From Sphingobacterium sp. SGG-5 (GTDB taxonomy: Bacteria > Bacteroidota > Bacteroidia > Sphingobacteriales > Sphingobacteriaceae): DNA of 64,000 nt. The position numbers and the translations under genes are program-made. Positions 26,880-35,678 of this stretch are shown here, piece by piece. The notes under the pieces are model-generated. The model was not told the origin of the DNA. It saw only the letters and a list, made by a program, of their open reading frames with translations, and searched no databases. How positions within the stretch are numbered: position 1 is the stretch's first letter; the number at the start of each line of letters is the position of its first letter. The stretch spans positions 434,001 through 498,000 of the forward strand of contig NZ_JAAKGO010000001.1 in assembly GCF_011043525.1 (NCBI RefSeq). The letters run 5' to 3'.

Positions 26880-28340
26880 TTAAAAAGCCGCCTCTATTAC
26901 GCCTTCCCAAACTTCATTTTTATCGATAAGGAAACCACCCCGGGCTTCTACATCTTCCATCAATTCTCCCGTGAAGGTCAGCTGCATATTATTTTTCATA
27001 TTATCACCCACCGTGAAGGTCCGAAGCAGTCGATCATCTGCATACACCTCAAGCTGATAAGAAACCTCCCCTACCTCTATCAGTGGACCTAAGAACTGAT
27101 TAAATATGATTTGTTTTTCAGAAGCAAAACCTTCTTCAAAAACAAGCTCAGTAGCATCCAGCATCGGATCAGCTATCATCTCCCCCCAAGGAACAAAATA
27201 AAAGGGGGCATGTAATGGTCGGACAACTATCCGATCGGCCAGACTTAAGTCAGTGTCAGTAAACGCAAAGGAGACCTGGCTATACCATCTATCTAAAGTA
27301 AATGTAAAACTCTCATCCTGCATCACCTCAATCTGATCAACCACTCCGTATACCATGGCATTTCCGTTCGAAAAATAGTTCCCAACGAACACATTTGTCC
27401 AATTTTCAGGATTGGAAGACAGGATCAGATCAAAGTCAGACTGGTTGAGCACAAACATCAAGTCATAGGTCCCGAAAGGCAATTGAAGCGCAAAGTCGGC
27501 GAGGTCTTCCTCATTCACTTCACCAATCTGATAAATATCTTTATTTTCACGGTGATAGATAAAATAATACAGCTTTGACATTTGATTCGCTTGACTCCTA
27601 TCATAAATTCCCTCCAAGTAGAAATTATCCAAACGACAAGTGCCCATACCGCGATTGAATTCATCACCCCCCATACGATCGCCGGCCTGGGGAATAATCT
27701 TAATCCACAACCGATCGGCAAAAATTGCCTTTTCCTGCAAATCATATATAAAAGAATTCTTAGCATTAGCTGTAGCCGATTCAAATTGGTTGACCTGCTG
27801 GAGTACCGAATAATTCTCTCCATCTATACTATAATACAACTCAAAGTCTTTAGGGCCTTTGCCAGAGCTTCCTATATCAAAGCCTAGGTTGGTAATCTGC
27901 TGGACACCCTTGATAGGCATCTCAAAAATAATTTCTTCTGCCCCCTGAAAACTGAGCGCTTTACCCGCCTCAAACCCCGTATAAGTATACGTTGAACTCA
28001 CAAAGTTGCCCGGGGTTATACCCTGATTATAGGTAATCACGGTCTGTCTTCCTGAAGGTATCTGAATATCAGGATATAGACTACCCTGATTAAAAGCCCA
28101 GAAATAAAGATAACCCGGTGTTTCCACATCTCCCGAGGTAGACGCTAATTTCCTTGAAGAATGCTTAAAAGCTGCATTCAACGGCTGCTTCGTCGCCGTA
28201 AATCCCTCAAACTTAAAATTTAACGTATACAATTCGTCTTTTTCTTCAATGGGGATTCGATCTTTACCGCACGATACAATACTCAGTGTCAGCATAAAAG
28301 CAAAGAACCATCTTTGCTCAAAATATAATAAATAGCTCAT
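26880..28340 (-). CDS. Lipoprotein, possibly fimbrillin/Mfa2-anchor-like
   Basis: 486 residues. If the ATG at 28295 is used, the protein starts MLTLSIVSCGKDR with a clear lipobox (IVSC); the frame is open to 28340. The middle (about 100-250) looks like a carbohydrate-binding-style beta sandwich (FELYYSIDGENYS and RLDNFYLEG). The second half, with LPFGTYDLMFVLNQSDFD, NGNAMVYG and RWYSQVSFAFTDTD, recalls FimB/Mfa2-type fimbrillin-anchor proteins. It stands alone after the terminator and faces VanX. Assignment to the fimbrillin group is tentative. Confidence 0.65.
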   Translation of the reverse strand: MSYLLYFEQRWFFAFMLTLSIVSCGKDRIPIEEKDELYTLNFKFEGFTATKQPLNAAFKHSSRKLASTSGDVETPGYLYFWAFNQGSLYPDIQIPSGRQTVITYNQGITPGNFVSSTYTYTGFEAGKALSFQGAEEIIFEMPIKGVQQITNLGFDIGSSGKGPKDFELYYSIDGENYSVLQQVNQFESATANAKNSFIYDLQEKAIFADRLWIKIIPQAGDRMGGDEFNRGMGTCRLDNFYLEGIYDRSQANQMSKLYYFIYHRENKDIYQIGEVNEEDLADFALQLPFGTYDLMFVLNQSDFDLILSSNPENWTNVFVGNYFSNGNAMVYGVVDQIEVMQDESFTFTLDRWYSQVSFAFTDTDLSLADRIVVRPLHAPFYFVPWGEMIADPMLDATELVFEEGFASEKQIIFNQFLGPLIEVGEVSYQLEVYADDRLLRTFTVGDNMKNNMQLTFTGELMEDVEARGGFLIDKNEVWEGVIEAAF

Positions 28341-28397
28341 AATATAATTGTTTTTGTGAATAAATTATTTAATAAGTTAAAAAATATTAATATATAA

Positions 28398-28405
28398 CAA
28401 ATATA
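28398..28405 (-). promoter_or_regulatory. TATATTTG promoter motif for the lipoprotein gene
   Basis: CAAATATA on the plus strand reads TATATTTG on the minus strand, 57 nt before the first ATG of the lipoprotein gene. The surrounding 180-nt gap is very A/T rich, so chance is possible. Confidence 0.35.
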
Positions 28406-28520
28406 TTATTTTATTTCTTTAAAAAAAGAATAAAAATCATTTCATGAAAAAATAAATAACACAGAAGAAATAAAACTTTTTCATACTCCCTATTCCTCTT
28501 ATAACCGTCTTATAGAAATT

Positions 28521-29621
28521 ATGCATAGATTATATCAAAAGTCGTTACTATCGTTTGTACTCGGCACACTTTTCTTAAGCTGTACCCCTACGGCTCCCGA
28601 ACCTACCGATGAGCCTCCTGTTGATAGGACAACGGCCACATTTCCCCACGCACGTTGGGAAAAAATAGACAAACCCGAAGATGTGGGCTTTTCCTCATCA
28701 AAATTGGATCTGGTCGCCTACGAATACATAAAACATCAATCCGCAGCATTACTCGTCGTCTATAAAGGAAAGATTTTATACCAACGAGGTGACATTGATC
28801 ACAAATACAAGAGTCATTCCCTACGTAAAAGTTTTCTGAGCGCCCTTTATGGCAATTATGTCAAAAATGGAGACATCAATCTCCTTTCAACAATGGCTGA
28901 TCTACTGATCGATGACGACGAAGGCCTGTCGGATACGGAAAAACAAGCTACAGTCCGGGATCTGATTATGGCCCGTTCGGGAATATACCATCCTGCCCAT
29001 TACGAATCTGAGGGTATGACCAATCAAAAACCTGATCGATACAGTCATGATCCGGGCGAATTTTGGTATTATAACAACTGGGATTTCAATGCCTTAGGCA
29101 CGATTTTCATACAACAGACAGGAAAAGATATCTTCGAAGCCATAGAGGAGGAGTTTGCGATCCCGCTGCAAATGGATTTCAAAACAAGTGATGGATGGTA
29201 TGCAACAACATCCGGCATCAGCTCCCGACATAAAGCCTATCCATTTCGTATATCGGCAAGTGACTTAGCCCGGTTTGGTTTGCTTATGCTTAACAAAGGA
29301 AAATGGAAAAATCAGCAGATCATCCCTGCGGATTGGGTGACAGAAAGCACACGTTCTTACTCTGATGCTTCAGTTTCAAATTCTTCCGGGTATGGTTATA
29401 TGTGGTGGATCAACGATACTAAAAATCCAAAACCCTTATTGCCCAATGTATCCTTGCCCAATGGGGCCTTCATGGCCAGTGGTGTCGGGGGGCAGGTGAT
29501 GCTTGTGATTCCCGACTATGATATGGTCATTACTCACCGGGTAGACACAGACGCCGACCACAGTGTTTCTAATGCCAATATAGGTAAATTGTTTCAACTC
29601 ATTTTAGATGCCAGATTGTAA
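28521..29621 (+). CDS. Serine hydrolase lipoprotein, beta-lactamase/PBP4* fold (copy 1)
   Basis: 366 residues with a lipobox (LFLSC, Cys21). The beta-lactamase-family catalytic tetrad SxxK is S100-L-R-K103; the second motif is in YYNNWDFNALG and the third region in GVGGQVM. Enzymes of this fold include D-aminopeptidases, D,D-peptidases, esterases and amide hydrolases, so the reaction is not fixed by sequence. It is a close paralogue of the gene at 32040-33098 (shared THSxRKS-like core, ATVRDLxxARSGxYHPA, YYNNWDFN). The DUF819 transporter gene follows after 69 nt, probably in one transcript. Confidence 0.9.
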   Translation: MHRLYQKSLLSFVLGTLFLSCTPTAPEPTDEPPVDRTTATFPHARWEKIDKPEDVGFSSSKLDLVAYEYIKHQSAALLVVYKGKILYQRGDIDHKYKSHSLRKSFLSALYGNYVKNGDINLLSTMADLLIDDDEGLSDTEKQATVRDLIMARSGIYHPAHYESEGMTNQKPDRYSHDPGEFWYYNNWDFNALGTIFIQQTGKDIFEAIEEEFAIPLQMDFKTSDGWYATTSGISSRHKAYPFRISASDLARFGLLMLNKGKWKNQQIIPADWVTESTRSYSDASVSNSSGYGYMWWINDTKNPKPLLPNVSLPNGAFMASGVGGQVMLVIPDYDMVITHRVDTDADHSVSNANIGKLFQLILDARL

Positions 29622-29690
29622 AAAGACCAACCTTATTCAAAAAAAATATCCCTATATTCAACACTTAAACAACACTATTAAACGATTTAT

Positions 29691-30935
29691 ATGCTAGAAA
29701 ATTCTTCTACAGCCCTTATCACAGACGATGCCGTTGTCTTTGGAATCCTGATGGGAATACTGGGATTAGTATTCTATACATCCAATCTTAAAAACAGATT
29801 CTCCCAAAAATTCTACACCATCATCCCCCCGCTTCTCCTGTGTTATTTTTTTCCTGGGTTGCTCAATTCTTTTGGCATCATTTCGGGCCAACAATCAAAT
29901 ATTGGTTCTGTTAGCTCCAATTATCTACTGCCGGCCTGCTTGGTACTTTTCACCTTGAATCTTAATCTCAAGGAGCTGTGGGCCATGCGAAAAAATGCGG
30001 GCATTATGTTCTTCGCAGGAACGTTGGGCATTATCATAGGTGGACCTTTTGCAGTATGGCTAATGTCGCTTATTGCTCCTGATGTGGTCTCTGGTGACAC
30101 ATGGAAAGCACTTGCTACCCTTGCCGGCTCTTGGATAGGTGGAGGAGCCAATCAAGCTGCCCTATACACCATTTTACAACCATCACCTGAAGAGTTTTCA
30201 GCGACATTGGCCGTGGATGTATTTGTCGCGTATGGTTGGATGGCGGTTCTGATTTATGGAGCAAGCAAAGTGAATGCGCTCAATCGCTATTTCAAGGCCG
30301 ACAATTCTTCGGTCGAAGCCCTCACCCACCGGATGGATGCCATTGCTAAAAATAATGTCCGACCGACAGCGGTCAAAGATATATTTATTATGATGGCTTT
30401 AGCTTTTGGTGCTGTCGCCATTGGACATTTTCTGGCAGATCAAGTTGCCGGGCTTGTCGAACGGACAGCACCAGAACTCGCACGTTTTAGCCTGACATCA
30501 AAGTTTTTTTGGCTCATTCTCATCACGACACTATTGGGGATTTCGCTTTCATTTACCAAAGCAAAGCAATACGAAGGTACCGGCGCTTCCAAATTTGCCA
30601 CCGTATTTCTTTATATCTTGATCGCTTCCATCGGCATGCAAATGAATATATTGGCTATTTTGGCTAATCCCCTATTGTTTGTCGTCGGGATTATCTGGAT
30701 TGCATTCCATGCCCTATTGTTATTTATCGTGGCCAAGATCATTCGTGCTCCCTTCTTTTTCTTCGCTATGGGCAGCATGGGCAATGTAGGCGGCGTAGCA
30801 TCGGCATCTGCGACAGCAGCTGCCTTCCACCCTTCACTCATTTCAGTAGCCGTCATTATATCCGTATTTAGTTATGCCATAGGCACCTATGCAGCTTATC
30901 TATGTGGAGTATTGATGTCGTTGGTGGCACCATGA
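29691..30935 (+). CDS. DUF819-family membrane protein, probable transporter
   Basis: 414-residue integral membrane protein with about ten hydrophobic segments across its length and the family-typical GSWIGGGANQAALYTI near residue 150 and MGSMGNVGGVASASATAAA near residue 365. These Gly/Ser-rich loops resemble the substrate-binding repeats of inward transporters. DUF819 proteins often sit beside serine hydrolases and dipeptide epimerases in Bacteroidota. Its neighbours here (serine hydrolase upstream, dipeptide epimerase convergent) suggest uptake of a dipeptide or amino-acid derivative; that is inference. Confidence 0.9.
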   Translation: MLENSSTALITDDAVVFGILMGILGLVFYTSNLKNRFSQKFYTIIPPLLLCYFFPGLLNSFGIISGQQSNIGSVSSNYLLPACLVLFTLNLNLKELWAMRKNAGIMFFAGTLGIIIGGPFAVWLMSLIAPDVVSGDTWKALATLAGSWIGGGANQAALYTILQPSPEEFSATLAVDVFVAYGWMAVLIYGASKVNALNRYFKADNSSVEALTHRMDAIAKNNVRPTAVKDIFIMMALAFGAVAIGHFLADQVAGLVERTAPELARFSLTSKFFWLILITTLLGISLSFTKAKQYEGTGASKFATVFLYILIASIGMQMNILAILANPLLFVVGIIWIAFHALLLFIVAKIIRAPFFFFAMGSMGNVGGVASASATAAAFHPSLISVAVIISVFSYAIGTYAAYLCGVLMSLVAP

Positions 30936-30942
30936 TAAAAAG

Positions 30943-30992
30943 AAATTCATGTAGACACACGCAATCATGCATGTATCTACATGAATTTTTTA
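30943..30992. terminator. Bidirectional terminator between DUF819 and epimerase genes
   Basis: AAATTCATGTAGA (30943-30955) and TCTACATGAATTT (30976-30988) form a 13-bp perfect stem around a 20-nt loop that itself contains CATGCATG. T runs follow on the plus strand, and the epimerase stop codon (30990-30992) touches the stem end. Confidence 0.7.
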
Positions 30993-32021
30993 TGCGATGC
31001 TATCCCAATCGGGGTTGATCAACCCTATTCCAGGCGTTGGTGAAAGATGGAGCACACCATTTAAAACCTGCACGCCTTGATATGGATCATTTACCACATC
31101 CAGGTTACCATCCAAATCAATCCAATCGGCCAAAGCAGTTAATTGTGCAGCCGCAGATATGGCACAGGAAGTTTCGGTCATGCAACCCAACATCACTTTC
31201 ATCCCGAGGGCCTTGGCTGTAATGGCCATCTTATACCCTTCCCGTAATCCTGTGGATTTCATTAATTTGATATTGATACCATGATAGATACCTGACACTT
31301 CTTTTAGATCTGTGAGGCGTTGAAAGCCCTCGTCCCCAATAATCGGCAAAGGACTTCGTTCGGTCAACCAGGCATTCCCGGCTTTATCCTCCTTCAGCAT
31401 AGGCTGCTCGATAAAAACAGTATTTTGCTCTTTGAGCCAATGGATAAAATCCAAAGCGTCTTCCCTATTATTCCAGCCTTGATTCGCATCAATAAAAAAC
31501 GGTTGTGAGCTGACCCGACGAATGGCCTCGATCATTTCTCTATCACGATCCGTACCAAGCTTTATTTTCAAATATTTGAAATCCTTGTACTCCAAGGCCC
31601 GCTCTGCCATTACTTCCGGCTCATCTATCCCAATCGTCATTGAGGTATGCTGCGCAACCGTCGGCAGACCAAACAAGCTGTGCACCGGAATGTTCAGCAG
31701 TTTTCCGATCAGATCATGCAAGGCTATATCAATTGCTGTTTTAGCCGCCTGATTTCCCGGTGCTACGCTATTGACATACGACAAAATAGTCTCGGTGTCA
31801 AATGGATTATCAAATTGTGACAGGTCTACTTTGGCATAGAATGCCTGCGCTGTTTCCAAAGATTCACCGTACAACGGCGGCATAGAACCTTCGCCATAAC
31901 CGTCCACACCTTCGTAACTCAACTTAATCAACACCACAGGTGCATTTTGACGTGCTCCCCTCGATATGCGAAAGATGTGCTTCAGTTGCACATCATAAGG
32001 CTTGTATGTTAGTTTTATCAT
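30990..32021 (-). CDS. Dipeptide epimerase (L-Ala-D/L-Glu epimerase type)
   Basis: 343-residue enolase-superfamily enzyme that epimerises dipeptides, classically L-Ala-D-Glu from murein recycling. The catalytic KxK is in YLKIKLG, the metal ligands are in FIDANQGW, VFIEQP and IIGDEGF, and the second catalytic Lys is in NIKLMKSTG. The DLDG segment near residue 305, which binds the dipeptide ammonium group in characterised family members, is present. It starts 18 nt after the serine hydrolase gene and is the last gene of locus 3. Confidence 0.92.
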   Translation of the reverse strand: MIKLTYKPYDVQLKHIFRISRGARQNAPVVLIKLSYEGVDGYGEGSMPPLYGESLETAQAFYAKVDLSQFDNPFDTETILSYVNSVAPGNQAAKTAIDIALHDLIGKLLNIPVHSLFGLPTVAQHTSMTIGIDEPEVMAERALEYKDFKYLKIKLGTDRDREMIEAIRRVSSQPFFIDANQGWNNREDALDFIHWLKEQNTVFIEQPMLKEDKAGNAWLTERSPLPIIGDEGFQRLTDLKEVSGIYHGINIKLMKSTGLREGYKMAITAKALGMKVMLGCMTETSCAISAAAQLTALADWIDLDGNLDVVNDPYQGVQVLNGVLHLSPTPGIGLINPDWDSIA

Positions 32022-32039
32022 AAAATTATTAATCGTCCA

Positions 32040-33098
32040 TTATTTATCCATTCTTGCCTCTAAAATCAATTTTAGCACTGGACCAAAATCTTTCCCTCTA
32101 TTACCGGGTATATCGGTATTCACCCGACGTACAACGACCATATCATAAGCTGGAATGATAATCAGATGGTGCCCCCCTGCGCCTTGTGCAGCATACGACC
32201 CTTCGGGGAGATCCGCTCCTTTATATAAAGGGTATTTGTTAAAGTCACGCGCTACCCACCACATATATCCGTAGCCCGAAGATCCATACAGGGTGGCATC
32301 CGAATGGTAGCGGGTACTTTCGGCAACCCATGCACTATCAATAACCTGCTTTCCATTCCAATTTCCCATATGGAGCATAAGCAAACCAAATCGTGCTAAG
32401 TCCTTCGCGGTTATATTAAAAGGGTATGCTCTATGTCTCGACTCTTTTCCACTGATATACGTACCATCCGCAGGCCCATAGTCTTCCATACCGATAGGTT
32501 GAGCAATATCTTCGTTCAATGCCTCAAAAAAACGTTTACCCGTCTTTTGTTCAAAGATAGTGCCCAGTACGTTAAAATCCCAATTGTTGTAATACCAATG
32601 TGTACCTGCTCGCACGGAAAATCGTGCTGGCTTTCGTCTTTTCATACCCGAAGACTCATACAAAGCCGGATGATACACACCCGAACGTGCCTTAAGCAAA
32701 TCGCGAACAGTTGCTTTTTTTTCTTCTTCGGACAATCCCTCGTTATCATCAATGCCCAAATCGGCCATTGTAGCTTCCAAATCAATTATTCCCTCACGTA
32801 CGTATTTGCCGTACATAGCACTCAAAACACTTTTACGCATAGAATGCGTATTGTATTTCCGATCGACTTCACCCCATTGGTAAGCCACTTTGCCGTTGAC
32901 TACAATCATCAGCGCCGAGGTATTATCTTTCTCCACCAGCTTTTTGACCTCTAACAATTTGTCTTTGGACAGTCCGGATTCTTCGGGGTCTTTCACTATC
33001 TCCCATGTTTTTCCCGGGAATACCATCTTGTGCTGTGCCGACAATTGCTGCGATAGAGGCAACAGAAAAGCTATTAAAATATATGTTAGTTTATTCAT
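32040..33098 (-). CDS. Serine hydrolase, beta-lactamase/PBP4* fold (copy 2)
   Basis: 352 residues with a cleavable signal peptide (ending LSAQ) instead of the lipobox of copy 1. The catalytic SxxK is S86-M-R-K89 in THSMRKSVLSAMYG; YYNNWDFNVLG supplies the second motif and GAGGHHL the third. It is strikingly similar to the protein at 28521-29621 along its full length, so one of them arose by duplication. It sits between the 212-residue repeat-domain protein and the epimerase. The ATG at 33098 (MNKLTYILIAF) is favoured over one three codons upstream. Confidence 0.9.
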   Translation of the reverse strand: MNKLTYILIAFLLPLSQQLSAQHKMVFPGKTWEIVKDPEESGLSKDKLLEVKKLVEKDNTSALMIVVNGKVAYQWGEVDRKYNTHSMRKSVLSAMYGKYVREGIIDLEATMADLGIDDNEGLSEEEKKATVRDLLKARSGVYHPALYESSGMKRRKPARFSVRAGTHWYYNNWDFNVLGTIFEQKTGKRFFEALNEDIAQPIGMEDYGPADGTYISGKESRHRAYPFNITAKDLARFGLLMLHMGNWNGKQVIDSAWVAESTRYHSDATLYGSSGYGYMWWVARDFNKYPLYKGADLPEGSYAAQGAGGHHLIIIPAYDMVVVRRVNTDIPGNRGKDFGPVLKLILEARMDK

Positions 33099-33115
33099 CT
33101 GATTCATTTTTTACG

Positions 33116-33754
33116 CTATTTTCTTTTCTTCCTTTTTACGTTTTTCGGAGATTTTACCTCCAGCTCAATCAATCCATTATTGCTAAGCACGAGCTTGGTA
33201 ATCCGAAAAATATGATAAGTATCCTTATTTTCCGAACGGAATAGCAGCACATCACCTATAGTCATGTTGCGAACCCGTTGCCCTGGCCCATGTTTGCTCG
33301 GCTCGTAATTCGGAATCTCCATAATCTTATCGAACCATCTTTGATACAGCGTCTCTAAAGAATCCGCATACTGCACCGTATTGAAGGTGTCTTGTGCTTT
33401 TTGATCGTTACCAATATTAATAAAATAGCCATTGTTACGATTATTCCCCCAAGACAACAGTGCATCTTTGAACGGGTTGCCAAAAGTCAAGAATCCTTGG
33501 CTGATAGGCACCATCAGATTGCCTCCGGTATTGCGTCCGTACATATAACCAAAGTCAATCCGCTTCGGGTTGTAGCCAGCTTCATCCAAGGGATAAGCAT
33601 GACGTTTGTCCAAATCCATCATATTACCGCCCAATGGACTACGTTGGGAATGTACGGTAAGTGTGTACACACGGAGGTCGCTCCTCTGCGCATATACAGA
33701 TCCAACCATACAAACAAACAACCCCAACATCAGTACACTTTTTATTAATCTCAT
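33116..33754 (-). CDS. Exported single-copy member of the locus 3 repeat-domain family (protein A)
   Basis: 212 residues: signal peptide (about 1-22, ending GSVYAQ) then one copy of an unrecognised domain of about 180 residues. Landmarks shared with its neighbours are MMDLDKRHAYPL near the domain start, RIDFGYMYGRNTGGNLMVP, and IGDVLLFRSENKDTYHIFRI near the end. The C terminus is strongly basic (KNVKRKKRK). No lipobox, so periplasmic or released. Not recognised as a known family; likely ligand binding at the cell surface, by position in a Sus locus. Confidence 0.82.
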   Translation of the reverse strand: MRLIKSVLMLGLFVCMVGSVYAQRSDLRVYTLTVHSQRSPLGGNMMDLDKRHAYPLDEAGYNPKRIDFGYMYGRNTGGNLMVPISQGFLTFGNPFKDALLSWGNNRNNGYFINIGNDQKAQDTFNTVQYADSLETLYQRWFDKIMEIPNYEPSKHGPGQRVRNMTIGDVLLFRSENKDTYHIFRITKLVLSNNGLIELEVKSPKNVKRKKRK

Positions 33755-33808
33755 GTCTGCCCCTTACCTTTCATTTTCTATGCTCTCTTAAAATTAATTT
33801 GTATGTAA

Positions 33809-35008
33809 TTATTCAAACATATGAAACGTTTGATCCGCCCCTAAAAAGAACGAAAAAGCACTTCCACCCATAGCACGTCCCTCAGGATTGCCGTTGGTAA
33901 ATACCACTAGACCTTCATCCAAATCGGGATAAGCTATACAATAAGCAATATATCCCGGGTTACTTCCACTATGGTACAAACTCATTCCTTTCTCGTTGTT
34001 ATGGATCACCATCCCCAATCCACGCGACATATTTGGATTATTTACACCATTTGACCAGGTTATCGTCGTGCTCAATAGTGCATAAGTCTCCGGTTTCAGG
34101 CCTTCGCCATCGATCAACCCACGCTTGACAAATTTGGCAAAATCTTTGGCATTAGTCAACATAGAATAAGCACTGTTCGCACCGTTCTGTGTATAACCCA
34201 TCATACCCCAACCGGTCATCATTCTTAAAACACCATCGGTAACCGTATGTCCTATTGTATTCTTACCAGCGAAGGTAGACTCCCACTGATAACTTGTACT
34301 CGCCATGCCAAAAGGATCAAAAACTTCCTCTTTAGCGATTTGTTGCAGACTTTTTCCGGTCAGATGCTTCAACACTTCCTGCAAATAAGTAAATCCTTCC
34401 CCAGAATAGCGATAGTCTACACCTGGGGTATAGGCGGCCCCAGGTTCTAAAACCGAATTCCGCCAGGCAAGTGTATTCGCGTCCATGACCCAGTTTGGAT
34501 ATCCGGTCAAATGTGCCAGTACGTGTCTCGCAGTGACAAGGTCATTCTTTGGATTATTGGCCCTCGCTACACGATCATAAATATAGTATTGGTTTAGTGG
34601 CACATCGAGATCAAAGACCCCTTTGTCGTACAATCGTAAAAACGCATAGGTTGCAACAGTTTTACTTATTGAAGCTGCCTGAAAGAGATGATCTTCTCTA
34701 ACCGGGGTTCCACTAGCGATATCCGCCACACCATATACATATGAATCGACTTGATCACCTTTGATATGAGCAATCTGCACACCTGGTATATTGTTACTTC
34801 GTGCTATTTCAGCCAACTCTTGCGGTAAAGGTTTGGCCTGACTAGGATTAGGTTCCGGATCGGGATCAGGGTCAGGATTCGATGTCTCATATCGATCGGG
34901 GTCCTTCTTGATCGTGAGCTCATCTTCTATCCCACTGCTACATGCATGTCCCATGACCATTTGGCCGATCAGGATCAAAACCAGTCCTATTTTATTATAT
35001 TTTTTCAT
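33809..35008 (-). CDS. Serine hydrolase lipoprotein, beta-lactamase/esterase fold (copy 3)
   Basis: 399 residues from the ATG at 35008. The lipobox GHAC (Cys23) is followed by an acidic proline linker (PDPDPDPEPNP), which would lift the catalytic domain off the membrane. Active-site motifs are SISK (S113, K116), YSG in YRYSGEGF and HSG in YHSGSNPGY, so this copy is of the class C/esterase type and only distantly related to copies 1 and 2. Substrate unknown; D-amino-acid amides, peptides or esters are all possible. It lies between repeat-domain proteins A and B. Confidence 0.9.
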   Translation of the reverse strand: MKKYNKIGLVLILIGQMVMGHACSSGIEDELTIKKDPDRYETSNPDPDPDPEPNPSQAKPLPQELAEIARSNNIPGVQIAHIKGDQVDSYVYGVADIASGTPVREDHLFQAASISKTVATYAFLRLYDKGVFDLDVPLNQYYIYDRVARANNPKNDLVTARHVLAHLTGYPNWVMDANTLAWRNSVLEPGAAYTPGVDYRYSGEGFTYLQEVLKHLTGKSLQQIAKEEVFDPFGMASTSYQWESTFAGKNTIGHTVTDGVLRMMTGWGMMGYTQNGANSAYSMLTNAKDFAKFVKRGLIDGEGLKPETYALLSTTITWSNGVNNPNMSRGLGMVIHNNEKGMSLYHSGSNPGYIAYCIAYPDLDEGLVVFTNGNPEGRAMGGSAFSFFLGADQTFHMFE

Positions 35009-35059
35009 CATCATGTCGATTTAAAAATTATTTTAATTCTCTTTATTTCTCTATTGACA

Positions 35060-35668
35060 TTAAAAATTACGGGGTACCTTCCACACAATGATTATCTTGC
35101 CCTGATGAGATTCCTCCACATGCTGCACCAACCCGACAGCATAAAAGTTTCTATCCTCGGACCGGAATAAGATCACATCACCTTTTTCCACTCGAATCAA
35201 ATTATCGATAGGACCATTTTTTCGGTGTTGGTAATTTTCGATTTCATTGATATTCTGTTTTGCTTTCGTATACCACGATGTCAGGTCAGACAACACACGG
35301 GAAGCAGAAAATTTATCTTTCATCTCTTTTGTGTTACCCACATTGACTAACACACCCTTATTCCGCACATCCCAACCATCCTGTATATTAACTTTGAAAT
35401 GTTCCCCAAAAGATTCGATTCGATTGCTGGATGGAAGCATCAGGTTGACCCGGGTATTGCGGCCAAACAATACGAACATATCTATACGCTCCGGTTCGTA
35501 GCTAGCGCCAATCAAATCAAACGTCTTGCGGGACTTCAGATCCAAAAAATTACGGGCAGGATCGGCATTCTGGGCCGTCAGCTTGACCCTATATGTCCGC
35601 AAAGGTACATCCTGTGCCTGCGCTATACCCAAGGAAAGTAAAAGAATACATAAAATTATTTTTTTCAT
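35060..35668 (-). CDS. Exported single-copy member of the locus 3 repeat-domain family (protein B)
   Basis: 202 residues: signal peptide (about 1-20, MKKIILCILLLSLGIAQA) and one copy of the locus 3 domain. Matching landmarks are NFLDLKSRKTFDL, RIDMFVLFGRNTRVNLMLP, NKGVLVNVGN and KGDVILFRSEDRNFYAVGLV. It is the closest relative of protein A. The ATG at 35668 leaves 10 nt after the gene for protein C, while the frame is open to 35695, which would overlap it. Function not known. Confidence 0.82.
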   Translation of the reverse strand: MKKIILCILLLSLGIAQAQDVPLRTYRVKLTAQNADPARNFLDLKSRKTFDLIGASYEPERIDMFVLFGRNTRVNLMLPSSNRIESFGEHFKVNIQDGWDVRNKGVLVNVGNTKEMKDKFSASRVLSDLTSWYTKAKQNINEIENYQHRKNGPIDNLIRVEKGDVILFRSEDRNFYAVGLVQHVEESHQGKIIIVWKVPRNF

Positions 35669-35678
35669 ACCCCAGATA

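Noticed and set aside
34850..34885. Short tandem repeat coding for Pro-Asp pairs
   Set aside because: It encodes the linker after the lipobox of the serine hydrolase; low-complexity linkers of this kind are common in surface lipoproteins.
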